The translations under genes were made by a program, and so were the position numbers. The notes beneath the pieces are model-generated. The model worked only from the letters and a program-made list of their open reading frames with translations, ran no database searches and had not been told where the DNA came from. Source: Acanthaster planci (taxonomy: Eukaryota; Echinodermata; Asteroidea; Valvatida; Acanthasteridae). Taken from it: 64,000 nt of DNA. The stretch is from NCBI RefSeq assembly GCF_001949145.1, contig NW_019091477.1, forward strand, positions 599,900 to 663,899, in the 5' to 3' direction. This document shows, piece by piece, positions 27,001 to 36,470 of this stretch. The number at the start of each line of letters is the position of its first letter. Position 1 is the first letter of the stretch.

Positions 27001-28571
27001 CGTAGCTGTGACTGTAGTGAGGATAGTTGAAGTGATGACGATGACAGTTCATGATGATGAAATTAGTGATGCATTTTGACAATGACAGGACAATGGCGAC
27101 AGTGAGGTAGTTGTCTCCAAGGTGGCAGTCCAAGAGCAGTTTTAGTAGTGATGATAGAAGTGACCGAGATGACAAGAGGCAAAGACTGTGACAGTGACAA
27201 TGACAACTGTGACCACTGAGAGTGGCAACTCTTTACTGTTCCTTCTCTCTTCCTTACAGAGGCATCCTGACGGCGTGGCATCCGTCAAATTCAAGGATGT
27301 AGAAAGTGCCGATAAATGCGTGGAGAGCCTTAACGGCAGGTAGGAAAGCCGCAACAACAGACCCCATTTAGCTCAAGAATAACTTGACATCATATTCATG
27401 TATGCTCCTGACTTGAACTGGTGCAGTTCTCTGTCCATACAAGAGGCTGTCATCTCTACCGTTCCTTTGCTTTCAGGATACGCACCAATTTTTAGTAATA
27501 TTATCAGGCAACGCAAGCTTGACCGGGAAAAAAGAAGGGTGTCTGAAACACGTACATGTACTGCACAATCAACTCAAGGCATCAGGTGACAGTGACACTG
27601 CCGGGAACGCAATTTGCAGTTGGACCTTCTTTAGCGTGTTCCAAAGCTTTTTCTGTCTCGAAAGTAAAAGGAATACTAAGGCTGTTTTCCAATACTCAAA
27701 TTCGTCTCCGTCTCAGGCTTCGTGTAGGAAATCAATCCTCGATTGTGGGCCTGAAGCATTTAACTTAAATAGAAGTACTGTAATGTTTGGCTCTTTTGCA
27801 TCTGACTTGATGTTTTGTGGCACTATCAGACTTACTATTGCACTTACAACCTCAAAGTCAGGAAGTAAAAACAGTTGAAGCCCAAGACGAGTATTGGAAA
27901 ACGGCCTAAAATAAATTAATGTCGACCATGAGGAAAACACCAGTCCTCTATGGCAGCCTTTTTTACTGCACTTTTTATTTGATCTCTCAGCAAATCTGTC
28001 CTAATGCTCGACTTGCATTACATGTAATTCAGTTTCATAGCCGTTCACACTGTGAAAGTTGGGGCGTAGTTCACACTTTCACTTTCAGATTCGGATGCAG
28101 ATCCCAATAAGGCAGTGTCTCATGTCTGCCAACTCCATGTGGAAGTAATATCAGAATGAAGACCAATTCAGGGGCCAGCTCTGAAATGTTGGATTTTTGA
28201 AAATACCGTAACATGCTGCCATCTTTGAAAAGAGCTGCTGTCGTGCTGTTGCATTCTCTCTTGTTTTCTGTTCTTTCTGAAGGTGGTTCGCAAAGAGACA
28301 ATTGCATTGTGAGCTCTGGGACGGCGTGACGGACTATAAGATCGAAGAGACGGACAAGGAGAGAGAAGAACGTATCAAGAAGTGGGAGAACTTCCTGGAG
28401 GACGACGCCAAGACGAGGGAGCCCGGGAGCAGCGAGAAGCAGGACACCGGGCAGGAGAAGACAGGACCCCAGGAGAGCAATATCACTCAGCGCACCGCTG
28501 CCGACAGGTCCACAGACAAAGAGGCCAGAAGCGATGCAAGACAGAACACCAAACCTGTTGATGCAACTTGA
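5929..28571 (+). CDS. HTATSF1: HTATSF1 (Tat-SF1/CUS2) splicing factor, complete, 8 coding exons, 447 aa
   Basis: Nuclear U2 snRNP-associated RNA-binding protein; its UHM binds UHM-ligand motifs of SF3B1, and it acts in early spliceosome assembly. The coding exons are 5929-6072, 7171-7450, 8393-8595, 9133-9293, 10153-10249, 26849-26938, 27260-27339 and 28283-28571, giving 1,344 bp with all phases consistent. In order: an aromatic N-terminal segment (YEWDTGKQAWFPK, then DFLAAYQANYG, residues 36-62), an acidic stretch with eleven Asp (about 92-107), RRM1 (about 151-238; RNP2-like VYVSGL and RNP1-like GDGRCCYLK), a lysine-rich linker (248-259), LDWRPEK, and a UHM (about 280-365; VIIKHLF, the ECSKFGEV helix, GVASVKF and the diagnostic RWF at 352-354). 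The ATG has a strong context (A at -3, G at +4). The tail after the UHM is only about 80 residues; the human protein has a much longer acidic tail, so this one resembles shorter invertebrate or yeast forms. Confidence 0.95.
6073..7170 (+). other. HTATSF1: HTATSF1 intron 1
   Basis: 1,098 bp with GT/AG borders. It holds the truncated LINE end at about 6270-6603; the rest is unassigned. Confidence 0.85.
6270..6603 (+). mobile_element. 5'-truncated CR1/L2-like non-LTR retrotransposon 3' end
   Basis: The frame from 6283 encodes TRLSFAGEGMFSVAGPHLWN followed by about 20 residues ending in HLSKQVF. This resembles the extreme C-terminus of CR1/L2-type reverse transcriptases (R-SFA-x-x-x-LWN-x-L ... 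K-x-HLF). It is followed by GGGCGCTTTATAAATGTCAA and an ATT/TTATT microsatellite tail, the usual 3' end of such elements. The reverse transcriptase domain itself is missing. It is in the same orientation as HTATSF1. Confidence 0.75.
7171..7450 (+). CDS. HTATSF1: HTATSF1 exon 2
   Basis: Acceptor ttatctcag|GTG and donor GAAG|gtagat. The exon encodes DEDFLAAYQANYGVNTDEQ, then an E/D run (EEE and eleven D) and a Lys/Glu/Ala-rich segment. It ends in phase 1, and its last G joins GG of exon 3 to make Gly142. Confidence 0.92.
7451..8392 (+). other. HTATSF1: HTATSF1 intron 2
   Basis: 942 bp with GT/AG borders. It holds a tRNA-derived SINE at about 7500-7735. The rest has short open frames without family similarity. 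Confidence 0.85.
7500..7735 (+). mobile_element. tRNA-derived SINE
   Basis: GGCTGGTGTAGTGGCTC (from 7506) fits an RNA polymerase III A box, and GGGTTCGAATCC (7550-7561) is a near-perfect B box, about 40 bases apart as in tRNAs. The sequence between does not fold as a clean tRNA cloverleaf, and a non-tRNA body follows (TTTTCGGTCCCTACCTG, then CACCTCCAAAACTGA). The right boundary is uncertain. Confidence 0.7.
8393..8595 (+). CDS. HTATSF1: HTATSF1 exon 3 (first half of RRM1)
   Basis: Acceptor atattccag|GGTGG and donor TTGAAG|gtgaga. It encodes GWFEIDDTKNTNVYVSGLPL and ends with GDGRCCYLK, that is, the RNP2 and RNP1 strands of RRM1. It ends in phase 0. Confidence 0.94.
8596..9132 (+). other. HTATSF1: HTATSF1 intron 3
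   Basis: 537 bp with GT/AG borders (gtgaga, ttttcag). It contains ACTGGTTACCAGCCAAAG (near 8679), a wording that recurs in part at 52681-52698, so a dispersed repeat fragment is possible. Nothing else is assigned. Confidence 0.75.
9133..9293 (+). CDS. HTATSF1: HTATSF1 exon 4 (end of RRM1 and lysine-rich linker)
   Basis: Acceptor tgcttttcag|AGG. It encodes RESVGLAVQILDDSVIRGHK, then HVELAKFEMKGDY and a run of lysines. I placed the donor at GAGAA|gtacga because it leaves phase 2 and joins exon 5 to restore the family sequence LDWRPE. Reading through instead gives K-Y-E-C-V-F and a TAA at 9310-9312. Confidence 0.85.
9356..9406 (+). repeat. Degenerate duplicate of the lysine-rich end of exon 4
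   Basis: The AAGAAG...AAAAAGAAAATCCCAGGAAG order closely parallels AAGAAG...AAAAAGAAAAATCTCCAGGA at the end of exon 4 (about 9250-9291). It follows a plausible acceptor (gctcttgcttag). Spliced to exon 4 it would give K-R-S and then TAA, so it is not a normal coding exon. Confidence 0.45.
9836..10089. mobile_element. 254-bp inverted-repeat element (MITE-like)
   Basis: The left arm (9836-9886) starts TGTGACCCACTCTGTG and runs through CTTAAGTCGTCAGAGCCACT. The right arm (about 10040-10089), read on the minus strand, starts TGTGACCCACTCTGTG and runs through CTTAAGTCGCCAGAGCCACT. The arms are about 50 bases with few mismatches around a spacer of about 150 bases. There is no open frame, consistent with a non-autonomous DNA transposon. 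Target-site duplication is unclear. Confidence 0.75.
10153..10249 (+). CDS. HTATSF1: HTATSF1 exon 5 (start of UHM)
   Basis: Acceptor ggtaaag|GTTGC, a weak polypyrimidine tract, and donor TTTGAG|gtgagt. It encodes LLDWRPEKKFHQRKRNEQVV and then IIKHLFHPDEFE, matching the conserved LDWRP block and first UHM strand. It ends in phase 0 before a 16.6-kb intron. Confidence 0.88.
10632..11224. mobile_element. TTAA-bounded inverted-repeat candidate (piggyBac-type MITE?)
   Basis: The left end is TTAACCACTTCCTGCAGGG; the right end read on the minus strand is TTAACCACTTGCTGCCGGG. Similarity continues weakly for about 20 more bases (TTTTTCGAGCA against TTTTTCTTGAGCA). TTAA at both ends is the target-site duplication of piggyBac-like elements. 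There is no transposase frame, so it would be non-autonomous. Confidence 0.5.
11300..11480 (+). repeat. 82-bp tandem duplication
   Basis: CTAACTGAAGAAAT at 11313 recurs at 11395, followed in both by a near-identical stretch through TTACGTTGGGATCTGTCTGC and AATCTGCACTGAATCCT. There are slightly more than two copies, with a few substitutions. Confidence 0.85.
12443..12562 (+). repeat. Degenerate AAAAGTCATGGAATTT repeat
   Basis: CCTGGAAAAG and AAAGTCATGGAA recur at least three times in 120 bases, and again in a fragment at 12684-12715. The pattern looks like a dispersed repeat rather than a gene. Confidence 0.65.
12684..12715 (+). repeat. Fragment of the AAAAGTCATGGAA repeat
   Basis: It reads GGAAAAGTCATGGAAAAGTC followed by ATAGAATT, two units of the same wording as the repeat 130 bases upstream. 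Confidence 0.6.
13359..13412 (+). repeat. Three perfect copies of an 18-bp tandem repeat
   Basis: The unit ACTTCAGGCCCCTTTGAC occurs three times without mismatch at 13359, 13377 and 13395. This indicates recent expansion. Confidence 0.95.
18692..18825 (-). mobile_element. Palindromic MITE family, copy A
   Basis: It starts CAATAGCGCGCCTGGAAGAG and carries CCAATCACAACGCGCGAAAT, CTGTCGACCCTTTCC and ATGCATTGGGTC. It ends with the inverted counterpart CGATTGGCCAACGCGTTGC. The arms have diverged. The loop (CTTTCCAAATATGCATTGGG) has the orientation of copy C and the opposite of copy B, which I set as plus. Left-flank wording AATACGGGC is shared with copy C. Confidence 0.8.
23461..23535 (-). repeat. 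tRNA-like B-box fragment (probable SINE remnant)
   Basis: On the minus strand GTGGTTCAAATCCCAC is a good pol III B box. No convincing A box or cloverleaf accompanies it. Confidence 0.35.
24217..24242 (+). repeat. Poly-T tract
   Basis: A run of 26 T. It creates a spurious lysine-rich frame on the minus strand. Confidence 0.95.
26849..26938 (+). CDS. HTATSF1: HTATSF1 exon 6 (UHM core)
   Basis: Acceptor cattcacag|GAA and donor TTTGAT|gtaagt, exactly 30 codons. It encodes EDAMIINEIKDDLQSECSKF and then GEVKKVLIFD, the acidic first helix and second strand of the UHM. Confidence 0.94.
26939..27259 (+). other. HTATSF1: HTATSF1 intron 6, degenerate GATGA/GACAG low-complexity DNA
   Basis: The whole 321-bp intron between gtaagt and cttacag is dominated by imperfect repeats of GTGA, GATGA and GACAGT-like words. 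It carries nothing else I can identify. Confidence 0.8.
27260..27339 (+). CDS. HTATSF1: HTATSF1 exon 7 (UHM core)
   Basis: Acceptor tccttacag|AGG and donor GGCAG|gtagga. It encodes RHPDGVASVKFKDVESADKC and then VESLNG, matching the RHPDGVASVSF region of the human protein. It ends in phase 2; AG joins G of exon 8 to make Arg352 of the RWF motif. Confidence 0.94.
27340..28282 (+). other. HTATSF1: HTATSF1 intron 7
   Basis: 943 bp with GT/AG borders. It contains a 229-bp terminal-inverted-repeat element at 27679-27907; the rest is unassigned. Confidence 0.85.
27679..27907. mobile_element. 229-bp MITE with AGGCYGTTTTCCAATACTC termini
   Basis: The left end is AGGCTGTTTTCCAATACTC; the right end on the minus strand is AGGCCGTTTTCCAATACTCG. 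The inverted repeats are about 19 bases with one mismatch, and weaker similarity (GGCTTC) continues inward. The element has no coding capacity. Confidence 0.75.
28283..28571 (+). CDS. HTATSF1: HTATSF1 exon 8 (end of UHM and C-terminal tail, stop)
   Basis: Acceptor tttctgaag|GTGG. It encodes WFAKRQLHCELWDGVTDYKI, completing the RWF loop and last UHM strands, then a charged helix (KEREERIKKWENFLED) and a polar, low-complexity tail. Stop TGA is at 28569-28571. Confidence 0.93.
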
Positions 28572-28714
28572 TGGCTGATGGAGGGAGTTGTGACAAAGTT
28601 TTCACTGGAAGCACATGCAGGTATTGTTTATAGTCACAGCTTTGTAAAACCCCAAAGTCTCATCCTTCGCAGCCATTTATTTTGTTTTGTTTTGTTTCGG
28701 TGGGAAAGCCATCC

Positions 28715-28720
28715 ATTAAA
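28715..28720 (+). terminator. Candidate HTATSF1 polyadenylation signal (ATTAAA)
   Basis: ATTAAA, the common variant hexamer, lies 144 bases after the stop with T/G-rich DNA following. No AATAAA occurs closer. Confidence 0.3.
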
Positions 28721-30759
28721 TGTCCTGAATATTGTTTCAATTAGCAATCTGGTCGTCAATCTTCCCGTGATATACTGGTTGAGACACCAAGAGAGATTTC
28801 GCTTGGGGGAGGGGGGAGCCAGCCATGTGGCAGGCGGAGGGCCAGCTTGTGTTTCTTGTAGATGGCAGAGAGTAACCTGTAAATTCTCCCCAGGTCAGAC
28901 TTGGGGGGTTTCGTAAACTGTTTGGATCGGCCGTTTTAGATTTCATGGGCGCCCGAGCAAGTTCCTCGGAGGTTTCCATGGGGGTGGGAGAAAAATTTAT
29001 AAGGGGGGGAGCAGAGTTGGACGTCAAAGGAAAGGGGCCAGTGGCACATATGTGGTCAATCAGTGCGGGTGCGACTTCCGGTCGAGGGTCAGTGGTAAAG
29101 TCTGGCCTTTTTGTCTCCTTTCTTTCAACATTTCTGACCCCATTTGTCAGCACTCTCTGCTTTGCTGGTTGTATTTTTTGTACTGCCTTCTCTCATGACA
29201 ACGGAGGAGATGGTCAGAGATGTGAGCGCCCGCAAATTTGTGGGTCGATTTACGATCATCGATCGCTTGGGCCCCACCACCACTACCCCCAGGTTATTGT
29301 GTCAAGGTAACGTATGTGGGATTGGTCAGATGTTTGCCAGCACATTTGTTTGATTGTCATGAAAGGGATGCAGCTCTGTGTCCATAAGATTTCCTGCAGA
29401 TATGACAACTATGGGTTGCTTGGCCAGCATCTGAGGCAGGTCTTGACGTCTTTCCTTTAAGCAAAGTGGTGTAGAATTGTACAGCAGATTAACACCTGTC
29501 ACTGCTCCCCTAAGTGGGTATTGATCTCTTGCAAGGTATTATGATAAGGTACATGTAATGATTATAAGGTGCTAGTAGCAGTGCAGGTATTAATGTGCCT
29601 CTGATTCACGTTGTACATGTACACTGATATATCGTTGTAACTAACAATTGCCGTTGTAACCACGGATTACTGGAGCAAATTGAAGCTACATGTAACTAGA
29701 TTGATTATTGGAACTCGCAGTCCGTGTACATACTGTACATGTGAAGTTGTCAGTGTGTGCTTCTTTTCATTAGAATAATGAGATTAACCATTGCATTATA
29801 TCTTGTATCAACCCCCCACAGACTAAGGATCAGGGTTCCAATTCATTACATCAAATGATAGTCCCTAGGGAGGTACTGGTATTGGGTACCAGACAGGCCT
29901 ACATAAGGTTGATGTAAATCAGTAGCCTATCCGGGTTAATTTGACATCTTGGGGCAGGGGGGGGTCCTCTTGCACCAAGTGCCAATCACAGCATTCCTGG
30001 TCGGCAACCCCAAGCCCTACCGCTGTCAGGAATGGACTAAGTTTCCTGGTTGTAGGCATGCATTCAGGACTACTCACAGATTCCAGCTCCCACAGTCTCA
30101 CAGAATGAAGTGGTAACTTGTCAGGCACTTGATCTCAGTTTGAGCCGGCACGGGTTTATTCGTCTTGCCAGATCACTCCCACATCTTTCATTCCTCGGCG
30201 TTGTACACGTACACCCCTCAACGATAATTGTGCCTCTGATACTGGTGTGTCAGAAAGTACAGGTATATATCACTCTTTGCATCAGGGGCGGGATTTCTCG
30301 GGGTCCTTCCTGATTACGGGATTTTTTTTGGGGGGGGGACTCTAAAATCAGAGGTTTAATTATTATTTGTTTTCCATTTCGCACAAGAAGACCAAGTGTA
30401 CGATTCACACAGCGCCATTTGGAGAGAACTTGTGCCATCGTGGCTAATGAAAACGTCATATTAGCTGTTGAAAGTCAAAGGAATTTTATTGTGCCCGCTG
30501 GATTCCCTTCGCTCGTTGTTTGTTTGAGATCTCTCAATCTCATCCTTGCTTGCATGATCATTCTTTAACCTTTATTAATCTCAGTCTCTCTTTTTTTTTT
30601 GCGGAATCAAAATGTAAATCAATAAAACTTAGCAAACAATTTTGTACATTAAAGTACTCTCCCAACTATCAGCATTGTTCAGTTCTGAACTGAACTGTTC
30701 TGAAAAAGCCTTGTCCAGTTTCAATATTTGTACATGTGAGAGCAACAGCGACGGAACGG

Positions 30760-30935
30760 TTTTAAAAGTGGGGGGGGGGAAGCCCCGGTCATTAAACTGA
30801 AAAGAATAAAACTATGAAGTTGCAAGGTACCTTTTCAACTGGTAGTAAGTAAGCCTATAAAGTGGGGGCAAAATAACTACTTTGTCAAAGGTGGGGGGGG
30901 GATGGCCCCCAGCCCCCCCCTTTCCTGCCACCGGT
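30760..30935 (+). repeat. G/C-homopolymer-rich repeat
   Basis: AAAAGTGGGGGGGGG near 30766 and AAAGGTGGGGGGGG near 30888 flank the segment, which then reads ATGGCCCCCAGCCCCCCC. The repeated G-run/C-run arrangement suggests a dispersed repeat of unknown class. Confidence 0.45.
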
Positions 30936-33900
30936 GTGTGAGAGGTACCATTCATGGTACTTTTCTTCACTAAATTGAAGAGATGGTCTCTTTTTAGGGT
31001 TTTTGTTCATAACCTAGGCTCCCTTTTTTCATAATGAACTCTCACGTGGACTTTCACTTTTTTCCCAGCCTTTCCCTCGACTATAAAAACCCTGGACAAA
31101 ACTCCCCAAATTTAAAACTCATGTCACATCAACCATGTCAGCCGGCTTCTCGCTCTGAGCACAGTCCGAAGACTTTTTTATGTCAGCCGTCATCCAACCT
31201 CGCCTTCCAAAGATGACACCAAGGGTATAAATTATTGTCCCTCGCATCTGTCTGGCTGGTAGGAAAAATCTCAGGCCGACATGGGACTCCCCGGGCCAAG
31301 GGCTGGTCGGGCACCGGTGAAGTGTGAGCTGTTTTCCCAGTCTCTTGTATGGTGCCTTGAGATTGATTTGATGCCACTTCTGGGATCTCCCTGTTCTCTC
31401 TGTGAACGCCGAGTGCTCCAGTTTTGTTCTGGTGCAGTTGGTCTTATTAATCGACAGCGTGCAGGTCATGTACATGTAGCAGTGTAAAAAAAAACCCCAA
31501 AACTGGGGGCCTACATTCTTAAGAACAAACAGACCAACTTTGTGAGAAATCGTACCAAGAAAGCCCAATTTCTCATCCAGGAAATTTAATGAAGTATGCA
31601 GACGTACTCACAGCACTTGGAGCAAAGTCTTGGTTAGTTTAATATTGATCATTGGACTTTGAGTGAGCTAATTGTTTTTCAGTGTGTGGTATTATTTTGG
31701 TCGTGCTTTTCACCACTCAGAAGCGCAAGGTTTACAGCAGGACAGAATGAACATAGTTTCAGGAAAAAAGCCTGAGAGCACTTAACTTGTTAAACAATAA
31801 AAGTTCCATGTGAAGAAATGCGCACTTCTTGTAAAACAGTAGTAGCTCACTTTCCAGCTCACTAAATCCAGAAACATTCTTGCCCTGACCTTCAGACACT
31901 TAAAATGCTTTGAAAGGTTCTGGATGGGAAGTTGAAGGTGTAAACTTCTGAAGTACGTGGCCCTGATGTTCAGGAGAGTTGAGTTTATGGTTTCCCCGGA
32001 GGAAAGGCCAATATGAGTACACAGTGTACAGATATTTATGTGAATGTAGGATGCTGTATAACCTTATACCAGTGCTTATCTCATAATATGTGCCTAGTTG
32101 GTGGTATTGCTTTATACTGGGGTTAATTTTTTGGGGGAAAAGTTGTGCAGAGTAGCCATGACTACATCATAAAATCTTTCAGTTTTCAGTTTGTGAAGGA
32201 CTTGGGAGAGACAGGTGCAGTTTGATAGAGGAAAAAGGGATGCTGATGAATGTGTTCTGGTCCAGTCCACAGCATCCGTGTCTTCTGTGAGGGTCCTTGG
32301 AATCTATGTCCTCAGCACTTGAGTCCTCAGAATCAGAGTCCTCAGAGTTGTAATTGGAGTCCTTTGAAATGAATGCAGTCTCAAGGCCAGAGTACCAGAT
32401 GTTCCTTTTTCCAACCCTCACACCCTTTTTTTCCTAAAGCCAAACTTTTGGGGATTTCTGAACTTTTTTAAAGATCTGTGAAATAAAAGAAAGTCTTCCA
32501 ATAGCAACATCGCTGCACAAGTTTTACCCTTCTGCATAATATGCTCCACATTTAAAGAGGATGTGAGTTTGAGTTATTCCCTGCTTATTTGGACAACTGC
32601 ATTTTCAGCCTGCCCAAGGGTTTACCTGACTCCTGTTGTAGAGAAATTGCATGTAACAAATCTCAGTGTGGAGACTGGCATTTACCCCATGCCAAATGTC
32701 CTGTTCAGACAATCCTAGTGAGGCATGCTACATCTTTAACATCAGCGCATTACGTTTTGTTTACGGCCGACCTATCAAGCACTTCCTGGCAGTTTCCAGG
32801 GCTAAATATGGAAGATTTATAACCGAAAAGGTGTCAAAATGCCTGGAATGCGCCACTCACTTGTACCGTACCTAAACAGTTGACCTGTGGGGCTAGTTGG
32901 AGGAGAGGTTTTCAAATAAACACGGCGGCCCTGCAAATTACCCGGCGCTGAAGCCAAGCAGGCACTGAATGAAATTTGCTGCTTTGATTAGGGGGCTGAA
33001 CTTGACGCCTGGCTTGGCTGAGTTATGAGTGGCATTGTGACTTGAATTGAGGCTACACTGTACTCAGTTTTGGAGAGAGTGTAAACCCACAGCGTGTTTG
33101 TGTCTTTTCTTAAAAAGACAGGCAAGTAAACAGAGTAACATCGAAGATCAGCTGTGATTGAGTTAATCTGAACTCTGCTACAAGTTGTCCTGTCTCAAGT
33201 CAGTCCACAAGCGATTGAAAGACGGATTGTAACCAAGGCATTCCTTTCAATCATTGGCACTGCCAATCCCTGTAAACTGTGAATCAACTTTTAGTTTGAC
33301 TTGATGAAAACTGTTGAGAAAAATCTTGGTGTTTGGTAGCAATTTTTTCTCCTAACCATTTGGTAAATTTTAATAGTGAACATTTTGGGAACTGGTCGAG
33401 GGCATTTTCCAGAAATTTACATTTTGTCTCTAACAACTTTAATATGTAGATCATCTGCTCCTCCAAATTATTTGTACAGACATGCATGCCTGAAATTAAC
33501 TTCTTCCACGAATTGATGGCTTTGTGGCTTTCTTTTTTTCTTCCAGAAGGTTAAATTTAGGAATGGCTTGATGCATACACAAACTCAGGCTATGGTGATT
33601 GATGGCATAAGTGTAATTGTCACTGAAGAAACACATAAACATGTTTCTGTGTATTACACATCCATCTCGGAGCACATCTCCCACACGCATCTGGCCAGTC
33701 CATCATTGGACTGTGTGCTCTAGTAGATGAATCTGGAGCCTTCAGGAAGTCTCTTACAGCGAAGTTCCGGTCTTCACATCTATTTTGTTAATGTCCAAAT
33801 AAGTTTGGATCACACCAGCTGGTGTGCTGCGTCCAAAGGTGCATGTTGGAGAAAAACAATTTTGTCTGATTCTCCGTTTCTGTTCAATTTGTCTCTTGCA

Positions 33901-35148
33901 AAGAAACTAGCTTTAACTCTGTGAAGGTTGCTTTGTAAAGTTTTCTCCTCCTTGTTTTAAGTGTTACATTTTAAATTTAGGATGGTCGAGAAACTTTGGC
34001 TTGAGTTTCTGGGTGCCTCGTATAATTTTACTACCCCTGATTGTCAAGCTAAGAAACTCCTTCCTTACTCATAAGTTCATAATGTAAAGTGATGTAGAAG
34101 GGATAGTGGGAACTTACAATGTCACATGAATATCAAATGTGCGGAATCGCCATGGTGATGAGGTATAAGAAAAATTAATTGTTCTGATTATGTACATGTC
34201 GAAATCAACGCAGACAGCATAATTTATGTCCTGAGCTTTACCGCTTTAGTGTCGGCGTCATTTGTTTGAAGGCTATGCTCCAATTCTGGTCTCATTTTTT
34301 AGGCTAGATTACTTTGATTCATGTTGCCAGACGGTCATGAGCGTCTCTGGCCAATTGGACAGGGGGTTAACTTACACTCCCCAGCAGGCCCAATCAGATG
34401 GCACTTTTAATCTACGTCAATTCATGGCCGGTAACCCTAAAACAGATCGTTCTAGGGGGCCTCGTAAAAGCGGCTTCCAGTTCCCCTGAGCTTACAGTGT
34501 TCTCAGCAGCACCCCTGCCCCCCCCCCATGCAAACGCGTACACATACACACCCCCACAACTACTCACACAAAAGTCTGTCTGGGCCGCTGCAACGGTTGC
34601 GTAAATCAAACGATTAGAACTGGTTTCGGCTGAGCTGCACGTGTGCTGTGGCTATAAATTACCCAAAGCTGATGAATAAAACCCCCCCTTAAGTCCCGCT
34701 GTGCAGCGCGCCGCCGTCAGTCGGCTTGGTTTGGGCAGGGGAATCTTTGAGTTATATACCACGGTAGGCTGTTCGGTATGCGACCTCCGGGCTCCAGTGG
34801 CATCGAAAAAGTTTCCCCGATTGCTCAGATTTTCTCTTCCCGGTGATGAGATGGGAAGAATTTAATTCCTGATTGGAAAACGATCATTTGATACTCAGGG
34901 AAATCAGGCCGCCACCACCGATGGGTATCTTTTTGTCCTGAGCTACATATTCTTGTATAGTTTGGGAAGTAGTGTTCACCATCCTGTGAAAGGCTAAGTG
35001 TTTTATGCCCTTAGATGAAAAGTTATGCAGGAGTGATAGGGGTTTGTAAATGACAACACATCATTGGGGTCAATGGAAACCTTGCATTGGTGTCTAGCCC
35101 AGTTTTGCCTTCAAAGTCTTGTCTGTGTATTTCAGTGGTGGTTTGATA

Positions 35149-35182
35149 AAACAAACAAACAAACAACCCAACAAACAAACAA
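35149..35182 (+). repeat. CAAA microsatellite
   Basis: Imperfect ACAA/CAAA repeats over 34 bases, interrupted once by CCC. Confidence 0.85.
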
Positions 35183-36384
35183 TGAAGCCAGGTAAAATTT
35201 GTCAGAGATCGTAATTTATGAGTAAGTTGTTCCCAAGATGCAATACAGACTTTTGAAGGAATCGTGTTGGTAAGTGTGTGTGGCTGCTTCGTCGGGATGA
35301 TTTGTGTGTGGAGGGGCCTACAGATGCTTGCCTTGTCTCCACTTCTGGGTAGGTCCCTCTAACCTTGCCAAGGGAGGGAGGTACATAGTTGGGTAACACT
35401 TGGGCTTGGTGAAAAGTCTTAGTCGGACCTGTCTTGTTTTAAGTTTTATTCAAACAAAACATGCTTTCAGCATCTCAACTCAAACATTATCCTGAAGAAT
35501 TCTATCAAGAGCAAAGGCTGCGTGGTCGAGACATGACAGCCAAAAAACCCAAAAAAATCACCCCCTCCAAAAAAAAACATAAAGTTGTGTATGCCCCTGA
35601 GCCCTGTCAACTTGGTAAATAGGGTATCTCTTTGTTTCACAATAAGCATTAGCCTGGACTGAGGGGGGCTGAATGTGGCTTCAATTTGGATAGTTACATG
35701 TATGTACATGAAAAGGTCCTGGTATTTTTTGTCCTTGATCTTTTACAAGGACTGGGCTTTTGTTAAATTCAGGTACCTCTCCCAGCCATCCTGTTCCCCG
35801 CACCAGGATTTATGAACAAAACTGTTTCTTGGCGGTGGCAACCAAAGAAAGGGAAACAGCCCCCCTTGGAAACAGGTGCGGGCAGTCCGATGAAGGAAGC
35901 CACTCCAAACAAGGCCCGTAAATCAGAGGAACCTGGAGCACTCTGGGGGCCCTAGAGCATCAACTGCAGCCAGGCCAATTTGGAAGGAGAGAGTTGGGGA
36001 GATGGCCAATTCCAAAAGCGCTTTGTTTACCTCAAACCGAAGTTGGCAAATGAAACTTCTCATAAATCACACCCCTGAGGCTTTGTAAATAAAATTACAC
36101 CAAAGCATTTAATAACTGAATGTATTGGGGGTAATGAGGTAAGATGGCCATGTTACAGCTGTTGTTTTACTTCATGGACTCAGACAGGTGTCCGAAGGAG
36201 AGAAGAACACCTCTTTTTCACCCGTATTGGGCTGAATCAAGCTTTTTTCTGGTCTTTGAAAAGTGCATCGTTGACGAGCAAATCATTGAAAAATAAAATG
36301 TTGTGGCTGAAAAGTGGGTGTGTTCACATTTATAAGAGTGAAATTATTTAGGGCAAAAAATCACAGGGACACAAACATAACAAC

Positions 36385-36470
36385 TCCAGGGGTTGGATTC
36401 GAACCTGCAGTGTGTGGAACCTCCCACAGTTCCACTGGCAGCTCTTCACTACTCAAAGATATAGCGGCAG
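36385..36470 (-). repeat. tRNA-like SINE fragment
   Basis: The minus strand reads CTGCAGGTTCGAATCCAACC, a strong B box. Upstream AGCTGCCAGTGG could be a decayed A box. The intervening DNA does not form a tRNA cloverleaf, so I read it as a SINE remnant rather than a functional tRNA gene. Confidence 0.45.

Noticed and set aside
32179-32421. Asp/Ser/Glu-rich minus-strand frame
   Set aside because: It comes from short imperfect GAGTCCTCAGA-type repeats; no start or splice context supports a gene.
36385-36470. Functional tRNA gene on the minus strand
   Set aside because: A good B box is present, but acceptor, D and anticodon arms do not pair.
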